Source: JAZLFH01 sp045615705 (GTDB lineage: Bacteria; Bacillota; Clostridia; UMGS1883). From it: a stretch of DNA of 19,594 nucleotides. Each line of letters begins with the position of its first letter. The stretch's first letter is position 1. Made by a program: the position numbers and the translations under genes. Below, in pieces: positions 15,416-19,594 of the stretch. The notes beneath the pieces were generated by a model, which had not been told where the DNA came from, made no database searches, and saw only the letters and a program-made list of their open reading frames with translations. The DNA lies in contig JAZLFH010000043.1 of NCBI GenBank assembly GCA_045615705.1, forward strand, positions 1-19,594. Direction: 5' to 3'.

Positions 15416-17317
15416 ATGCTTAATATTACTCTTAAAAACGAAACTAAACAGTTTGACAATAACACTTCACTTAAAGACATTGCCCGCTCTGTAAGTGAAG
15501 GTCTTTTAAGAAACTCGCTCTGTGCAACCGTTGACGGTGAGATAAAGGATTTATCATTTGTTCCGACACAAGATTGCACGGTTAATTTCTGCGGATTTGA
15601 TACGGAAGAGGGCAAAAAGGCTTTTCGCCACACCTGTTCTCATGTTTTGGCACAAGCCGTTAAAAGGCTTTACCCAAATGCAAAACTTGCCATCGGTCCC
15701 GCAATAGCGGAAGGCTTTTATTACGATATTGACCTTGACATTCAACTTACTCCGGAACATCTTGAAAAAATCGAAGCGGAAATGAAAAAAATCGTAAAAG
15801 AAAATATTCCGCTTGAACGATTTGAACTTCAAAGAAGCGAAGCAATAGATTTCATGGAGAAAAGAGAAGAACCTTACAAGGTTGAACTTATAAAAGACCT
15901 TGACAAAGATGCTGTCATTTCTTTTTACCGTCAAGGGGACTTTACCGACCTTTGTGCAGGTCCGCATATTCCTTCTACCGGTTCGATTAAAGCAATTAAA
16001 CTCACATCTGTTGCGGGTGCTTATTGGCGTGGCAACGAAAAAAACAAGATGCTTCAAAGAATTTACGGCACTTGTTTTACGAAGGCTTCCGAACTTGAAG
16101 CATATCTAAAAGCAATTGAAGAAGCCAAAAAGAGGGACCACAGAAAACTCGGAAAAGAACTTGAACTCTTTACCGTTTTGGACGAAGGTCCCGGATTTCC
16201 GTTTTTCCTTCCTAAGGGAATGGAACTTCGAAACACTCTTATAAACTACTGGCGAGAAATTCATCGTGAAGCAGGTTATGTTGAGATTTCAACTCCCATT
16301 ATGCTTAACCGCCAACTTTGGGAGCGTAGCGGACATTGGTATCACTACAAAAACAATATGTACACAACAGTTATTGACGAAGAAGATTTTGCCATCAAGC
16401 CAATGAACTGCCCCGGCGGTCTTTTGGTTTACAAGACAAAGATGCACTCTTACCGTGATCTTCCCATTCGTATGGGTGAACTCGGTCTTGTTCATCGTCA
16501 TGAACTTTCGGGTGCCCTTCACGGTCTTATGAGAGTTCGAAACTTTACTCAGGATGATGCTCACATTTTTATGACCAAAGAGCAGATTAAAGACGAAATA
16601 AAGGGAGTCGTAAGACTTATTGACAAGGTTTACTCACTTTTCGGATTTAAGTATTATATAGAACTCTCCACTCGTCCCGAGGACAGTATGGGAAGTGATG
16701 AGGACTGGGAAGTAGCAACAGAAGCACTTCGTGTTGCAATTACTGAAATGGGATATGATTTCAAGGTAAACGAAGGCGATGGAGCATTTTACGGCCCGAA
16801 ACTTGACTTCCACCTGGAAGATTGCCTCGGAAGAACTTGGCAGTGCGGTACAATTCAACTTGACTTCCAGTTACCCGAAAGATTTGAACTTGAATATACC
16901 GGAAGTGATGGTGAAAAGCATCGCCCGATTATGATTCACCGTGTTGTATTCGGCAGTATCGAACGCTTTATCGGTATATTGATCGAGCATTATGCAGGTG
17001 CATTCCCCACTTGGCTTGCTCCTGTTCAGGTTAAGGTTTTGCCAATCAGTGAAAAGCACTTTGACTATGCTCAAAAAGTCAGAGATGAGTTATTCGATAA
17101 AGGTATAAAGGTTGAAATTGACGAGCGTAGCGAAAAAATCGGCTACAAAATCCGTCAGGCTCAACTTGAAAAGATACCATATATGCTTGTTGTAGGCGAT
17201 AAAGAAGCAGAAACTTCTACAATTTCGGTCCGTTCAAGAAAAGACGGAGACTTAGGTTCAAGTAAAGTAACTGATTTTTCCGAAAAACTTCTTGAAGAGA
17301 TACAAAATAAGGCATAA
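15416..17317 (+). CDS. thrS: Threonine-tRNA ligase
   Basis: Class II aminoacyl-tRNA synthetase that charges tRNA-Thr. Length 633 is normal. The N-terminal TGS domain is at 1-62. The editing domain has H72 and H76 in HTCSHV and C180 and H184 in DLCAGPH, so it should remove mischarged serine. The catalytic core has zinc ligands C332 (MNCPGG), H383 (DDAHIF) and H508 (MIHRV), with class II motif 2 near 360-380 (HRHELSGALHGLMRVR) and motif 3 near 509-520 (GSIERFIGIL). The anticodon-binding domain is at about 535-633 (PVQVKVLPIS). The start has a ribosome site about 10 bases upstream. No terminator is visible before sigH, 70 bases on. Confidence 0.98.
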   Translation: MLNITLKNETKQFDNNTSLKDIARSVSEGLLRNSLCATVDGEIKDLSFVPTQDCTVNFCGFDTEEGKKAFRHTCSHVLAQAVKRLYPNAKLAIGPAIAEGFYYDIDLDIQLTPEHLEKIEAEMKKIVKENIPLERFELQRSEAIDFMEKREEPYKVELIKDLDKDAVISFYRQGDFTDLCAGPHIPSTGSIKAIKLTSVAGAYWRGNEKNKMLQRIYGTCFTKASELEAYLKAIEEAKKRDHRKLGKELELFTVLDEGPGFPFFLPKGMELRNTLINYWREIHREAGYVEISTPIMLNRQLWERSGHWYHYKNNMYTTVIDEEDFAIKPMNCPGGLLVYKTKMHSYRDLPIRMGELGLVHRHELSGALHGLMRVRNFTQDDAHIFMTKEQIKDEIKGVVRLIDKVYSLFGFKYYIELSTRPEDSMGSDEDWEVATEALRVAITEMGYDFKVNEGDGAFYGPKLDFHLEDCLGRTWQCGTIQLDFQLPERFELEYTGSDGEKHRPIMIHRVVFGSIERFIGILIEHYAGAFPTWLAPVQVKVLPISEKHFDYAQKVRDELFDKGIKVEIDERSEKIGYKIRQAQLEKIPYMLVVGDKEAETSTISVRSRKDGDLGSSKVTDFSEKLLEEIQNKA

Positions 17318-17334
17318 AATATCAAAAAATTTTC

Positions 17335-17364
17335 TTGACAAGGGGCAGAGTGTGGCTGTATAAT
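17335..17364 (+). promoter_or_regulatory. SigA-type promoter of sigH
   Basis: TTGACA at 17335-17340, an 18-base spacer, and TATAAT at 17359-17364. AAAGGAG at 17373-17379 then leads to the ATG at 17388. Both hexamers are perfect, so sigH should be made during growth independently of thrS. Confidence 0.88.
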
Positions 17365-17387
17365 TCAAACGCAAAGGAGTACCGTCC

Positions 17388-17999
17388 ATGAGCGATTTTT
17401 CTGCGAAATTCGACACTTTATCCGATGAGGAACTTGTTAAATTGTCGTCTGTTGGAGAAAAAGGTGCTTTTGACGCACTTTTCCACAGGTTCAGTTCTTT
17501 GATAAAAAAAACTATCCGCCCGTATTTTTTGCTCGGCGGTGATGACGAAGACCTGATGCAAGAGGGTATGATAGGTCTTTTTAAGGCGATAAACGATTTT
17601 TCGCCCGATAAGGACTGTCAATTTAAGCAGTTTGCACTTTTATGCATTAAACGGCAAGTCCTTACGGCAGTAAAAACTGCTTCCAGAAAAAAGCACTCCC
17701 CTCTTAACTCCTATGTTTCAATCAGCAATCCGCTTTTTGATAACAATGACTTGTCCCTTTTGGATCTTTTAGGTTCGTCATCTGACGGAAATCCCGAAAA
17801 TATCGTTATCGGGAAAGAAGTTTTTGACGATGTCTTAAAAAAGATGGACAAACTGCTCAGCAAGTTTGAACGCAAGGTTATTTCGTTGTACCTTGACGGA
17901 TTGGGTTATCAACAAATCGCTTCCGTTTTGGAGCGTGAGCCTAAATCCATTGATAACGCACTGCAACGAATTAAACACAAGCTATCCGGGATCAAGTAA
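17388..17999 (+). CDS. sigH: RNA polymerase sigma-H factor (Spo0H type)
   Basis: A sigma-70 family factor, 203 residues, that directs RNA polymerase to early stationary-phase and sporulation or competence promoters in Bacillota. Region 2 lies at about 13-100: DEELVKLSSVGEKGAFDALF, then DDEDLMQEGMIGLFKAINDF (core-binding and -10 recognition), then FALLCIKRQVLTAVKTASRK and HSPLNSYVS, which are close to the SigH pattern. Region 4, with the -35-binding helix-turn-helix, is at about 150-200 (LSKFERKVISLYLDGLGYQQIASVL, then KSIDNALQRIKHKL). The tRNA-Gly gene starts 4 bases after the stop codon. The presence of SigH fits a lineage with sporulation ancestry but does not prove that this organism sporulates. 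Confidence 0.95.
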   Translation: MSDFSAKFDTLSDEELVKLSSVGEKGAFDALFHRFSSLIKKTIRPYFLLGGDDEDLMQEGMIGLFKAINDFSPDKDCQFKQFALLCIKRQVLTAVKTASRKKHSPLNSYVSISNPLFDNNDLSLLDLLGSSSDGNPENIVIGKEVFDDVLKKMDKLLSKFERKVISLYLDGLGYQQIASVLEREPKSIDNALQRIKHKLSGIK

Positions 18000-18003
18000 T
18001 ATT

Positions 18004-18077
18004 GCGGGTATAGCTTAGTGGCAGAGTTCCGGCTTCCCAAGCCGGCTGTGCGGGTTCGATTCCCGTTACCCGCTCCA
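18004..18077 (+). tRNA. tRNA-Gly (anticodon CCC), CCA end encoded
   Basis: A 74-base cloverleaf. The acceptor stem GCGGGTA (18004-18010) pairs fully with TACCCGC (18067-18073), then discriminator T and encoded CCA (18075-18077). The D arm is GCTTAGTGGCAGAGT. The anticodon stem CCGGC/GCCGG (18029-18033, 18041-18045) carries the loop TTCCCAA with anticodon CCC at 18036-18038. The T arm is GCGGG-TTCGATT-CCCGT. It reads GGG codons. It begins 4 bases after the sigH stop and shows no obvious promoter of its own, so it is probably cut from the sigH transcript by RNase P. Confidence 0.96.
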
Positions 18078-18090
18078 ATTTTGCTATATG

Positions 18091-18117
18091 CTCAAATCGG
18101 CAAAACGCCGCTATGAG
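18091..18117 (+). other. Weak hairpin between tRNA-Gly and the zinc-ribbon gene
   Basis: CTCA (18091-18094) pairs with TGAG (18114-18117), and CGGC (18098-18101) with GCCG (18107-18110), with an internal loop. The downstream T-run is broken (ATTTAAATTTTTT), so it is at best a leaky terminator or a processing signal. No clear SigA promoter is visible between 18078 and 18156. Confidence 0.35.
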
Positions 18118-18156
18118 TTAATTTAAATTTTTTATTCTAAGTAAGGAGAAAAACAC

Positions 18157-18426
18157 ATGTACGAAGACAAGACTTTAGTCTGCAAAGATTGCGGACAGGA
18201 ATTCGTATTCACCGCAGGTGAACAGGAATTCTATGCAGAAAAGGGCTTCCAGAACGAACCCCAAAGATGTAAGGAATGCAGAATCGCAAAGAAAAAGGCT
18301 CTCAGAGAAAACAGAGAAGAGTTTATCGGCGTTTGTGCCGATTGCGGTAAGGAAGCAAAGGTTCCCTTCATTCCTAAGGACGATAAGCCCATCTATTGCA
18401 GCGATTGCTTCAATAACCACAGATAA
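18157..18426 (+). CDS. Small zinc-ribbon protein with CxxC-x17-CxxC domain, function unknown
   Basis: The protein has 89 residues and four CxxC pairs: C9/C12, C38/C41, C60/C63 and C81/C84. The first two pairs form one zinc ribbon (LVCKDCGQEFVFTAGEQEFYAEKGF, then RCKECR), a domain I recognise from Pfam as a probable zinc-ribbon. The last two are exactly 17 residues apart, the CxxC-x17-CxxC pattern of small bacterial proteins. A lysine/arginine-rich linker (about 42-54) joins them. AAGGAG at 18143-18148 is 8 bases from the ATG. It sits between the tRNA gene and recA and ends in a strong terminator. Zinc binding is well supported. Nucleic-acid binding is plausible from the charge but is not shown. 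Confidence 0.88.
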   Translation: MYEDKTLVCKDCGQEFVFTAGEQEFYAEKGFQNEPQRCKECRIAKKKALRENREEFIGVCADCGKEAKVPFIPKDDKPIYCSDCFNNHR

Positions 18427-18456
18427 TCTCCTTGCTCATAGGATATTTCAGGTGGC

Positions 18457-18492
18457 AAGCGGAGGACAAATGTCCTCCGCTTTTATTTTTTT
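18457..18492 (+). terminator. Intrinsic terminator after the zinc-ribbon gene
   Basis: AAGCGGAGGAC (18457-18467) pairs perfectly with GTCCTCCGCTT (18472-18482) around an AAAT loop, followed by a near-continuous T-run to 18492. It closes the thrS/sigH side of the + strand block and separates it from recA. Confidence 0.93.
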
Positions 18493-18566
18493 ATCCGCAA
18501 GAAATATGCATAATGCGGAATATTTTACACTGTGTTTTTATTTTAAAAAATTTTTTCAAAAAGGTA

Positions 18567-18595
18567 TTGACAATTTCAATTTTATGATTTACAAT
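18567..18595 (+). promoter_or_regulatory. SigA-type promoter of recA
   Basis: TTGACA at 18567-18572, a 17-base spacer, and TACAAT at 18590-18595. The LexA box begins three bases after the -10. Confidence 0.9.
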
Positions 18596-18597
18596 GA

Positions 18598-18609
18598 GAA
18601 CAAATGTTC
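18598..18609. promoter_or_regulatory. LexA (DinR) operator, SOS box of recA
   Basis: GAACAAATGTTC is a perfect match to the Gram-positive consensus GAAC-N4-GTTC. It covers the predicted transcription start of recA, so LexA should block promoter opening until DNA damage. It implies a lexA gene elsewhere in the genome. Confidence 0.92.
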
Positions 18610-18651
18610 GGTATGGCATGAAAAATCTTCTAAAAAACGGAGGTAAACATA

Positions 18652-19594
18652 ATGACAAATGAAAAAAAAGAAGCTCTTGCGGTAGCAATGGGACAAATCG
18701 AAAAGCAGTTCGGTAAAGGTGCGGTAATGAAACTCGGTGAGAACACTCATCTGAATGTTGACTCTATTCCCACAGGTTCATTGGCACTTGATGTTGCACT
18801 CGGAATCGGCGGTGTACCCAAGGGCAGAATTATAGAAATATTCGGACCGGAATCTTCCGGTAAAACAACAATTGCTCTCCACATCATTGCTGAGGCACAA
18901 AAGCGTGGCGGAGAAGCTGCCTTCATTGATGCGGAACACGCACTTGACCCTGTTTATGCCAAGAATTTAGGCGTTGATGTTGATTCACTGTTGGTTTCTC
19001 AGCCGGACAGCGGCGAAGATGCTCTTGAAATAACAGAAGCCTTAGTCAGAAGCGGTGCTCTTGATGTCATAGTTATCGACTCCGTTGCGGCACTCGTTCC
19101 AAAGGCTGAAATTGAAGGTGAGATGGGCGACAGTTTTGTCGGCGTTCAGGCTCGTCTTATGAGCCGTGCCCTCAGAAAACTTGCAAGTGTTGTTTCAAAA
19201 TCAAATGTTGTTTGCATATTTATAAATCAACTTCGTCTTAAAATCGGAGTTATGTACGGCAACCCCGAAACAACAACAGGCGGTATTGCCCTCAAATTCT
19301 ATTCCTCTGTCCGTATGGATGTAAGAAAGATTGAAACACTTAAAAACGGCGGAGAGTTTATCGGAAGCCGTACAAGAGTCAAGGTAGTAAAAAATAAAAT
19401 GGCTCCGCCGTTTAAAGAAGCGGAATTTGATATGATGTACGGAAAAGGAATATCAAAAGAAAGTAACATCTTAGATGTCGGCACTAACTTGGGGATTATT
19501 GACAAAAGCGGTGCTTGGTTCGCTTACAATGATATGAAACTCGGTCAGGGCAGGGATAACTCAAAGCAATTTCTTATTGATAATCCGGATATAT
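18652..19594 (+). CDS. recA: Recombinase RecA (3' end outside the window)
   Basis: RecA forms filaments on single-stranded DNA, catalyses strand exchange and triggers LexA self-cleavage. About 314 codons are present before the right edge. The usual protein is about 340-360 residues, so only the C-terminal tail is missing. The start ATG has GGAGGT about 8 bases upstream and gives MTNEKKEALAVAMGQIEKQF, the normal N-terminus. Walker A is GPESSGKT near residue 65, AFIDAEHALDP near 92-102, Walker B VIVIDSVAAL near 139-148, loop L2 near 192-210 with NPETTTGG, and GSRTRVKVVKNKMAPPF near 241-257. No intein is present up to the edge. Expression should be SOS-induced. Confidence 0.98.
   Translation, partial: MTNEKKEALAVAMGQIEKQFGKGAVMKLGENTHLNVDSIPTGSLALDVALGIGGVPKGRIIEIFGPESSGKTTIALHIIAEAQKRGGEAAFIDAEHALDPVYAKNLGVDVDSLLVSQPDSGEDALEITEALVRSGALDVIVIDSVAALVPKAEIEGEMGDSFVGVQARLMSRALRKLASVVSKSNVVCIFINQLRLKIGVMYGNPETTTGGIALKFYSSVRMDVRKIETLKNGGEFIGSRTRVKVVKNKMAPPFKEAEFDMMYGKGISKESNILDVGTNLGIIDKSGAWFAYNDMKLGQGRDNSKQFLIDNPDI

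Noticed and set aside
15106..15633. A 175-codon - strand open frame spanning the acyl-CoA synthetase start, the intergenic region and the start of thrS
   Set aside because: It crosses two well-supported genes and both divergent promoters, has no ribosome site, and its translation resembles nothing recognisable.
18004..18077. tRNA gene considered as an integration site for a mobile element
   Set aside because: No integrase gene, no repeat of the tRNA 3' end within the window, and normal housekeeping genes on both sides.
18078..18156. Gap between tRNA-Gly and the zinc-ribbon gene considered as a riboswitch
   Set aside because: At 79 bases with only one weak hairpin it matches no riboswitch class I recognise.

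Overview
The window looks like ordinary chromosome from a low-GC Gram-positive bacterium of the Bacillota, most likely class Clostridia. The reasons are a SigH-type sigma factor, the Firmicutes gene order yybS-gdpP-rplI-dnaB, the tilS-hpt-ftsH block, a YbbR/CdaR protein, a Gram-positive LexA box at recA, and a secreted beta-sandwich protein of a kind common in clostridia. Genus cannot be decided from this sequence.

Layout. (1) Positions 1-903: the 3' part of cdaR, a c-di-AMP cyclase regulator, on the + strand, ending in a bidirectional terminator. (2) Positions 889-2368: a small divergent unit with an XRE-type repressor gene (-) and a family 2 glycosyltransferase gene (+). The pair is separated by two copies of a near-palindromic operator laid symmetrically over back-to-back promoters, and is closed by a second bidirectional terminator. 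(3) Positions 2380-15254: eleven tightly packed or overlapping - strand genes, read in the order acyl-CoA synthetase, yybS, gdpP, rplI, dnaB, tilS, hpt, ftsH, ilvN, leuA-like, secreted protein. A promoter at 15301-15329 should drive them. A possible internal promoter before ilvN may uncouple the last three. (4) Positions 15360-19594, + strand: thrS, sigH, tRNA-Gly(CCC), a small zinc-ribbon gene, a terminator, then recA (cut by the right edge) with its own promoter and LexA box.

The functional theme is core cell physiology: c-di-AMP signalling (cdaR and gdpP), replication (dnaB), translation (rplI, tilS, thrS, tRNA-Gly), purine salvage (hpt), membrane proteolysis (ftsH), lipid activation, branched-chain amino acid synthesis (ilvN, leuA-like), the switch to stationary phase or sporulation (sigH) and DNA repair (recA). 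I see no phage, transposon, CRISPR or defence island. The points most worth a second look are the twin-operator repressor/glycosyltransferase unit, the leuA-like enzyme that has lost the usual HESGIHQ motif, the tRNA gene four bases after the sigH stop codon, and the joining of two normally separate conserved blocks into one operon. I did not find a convincing new biological system.
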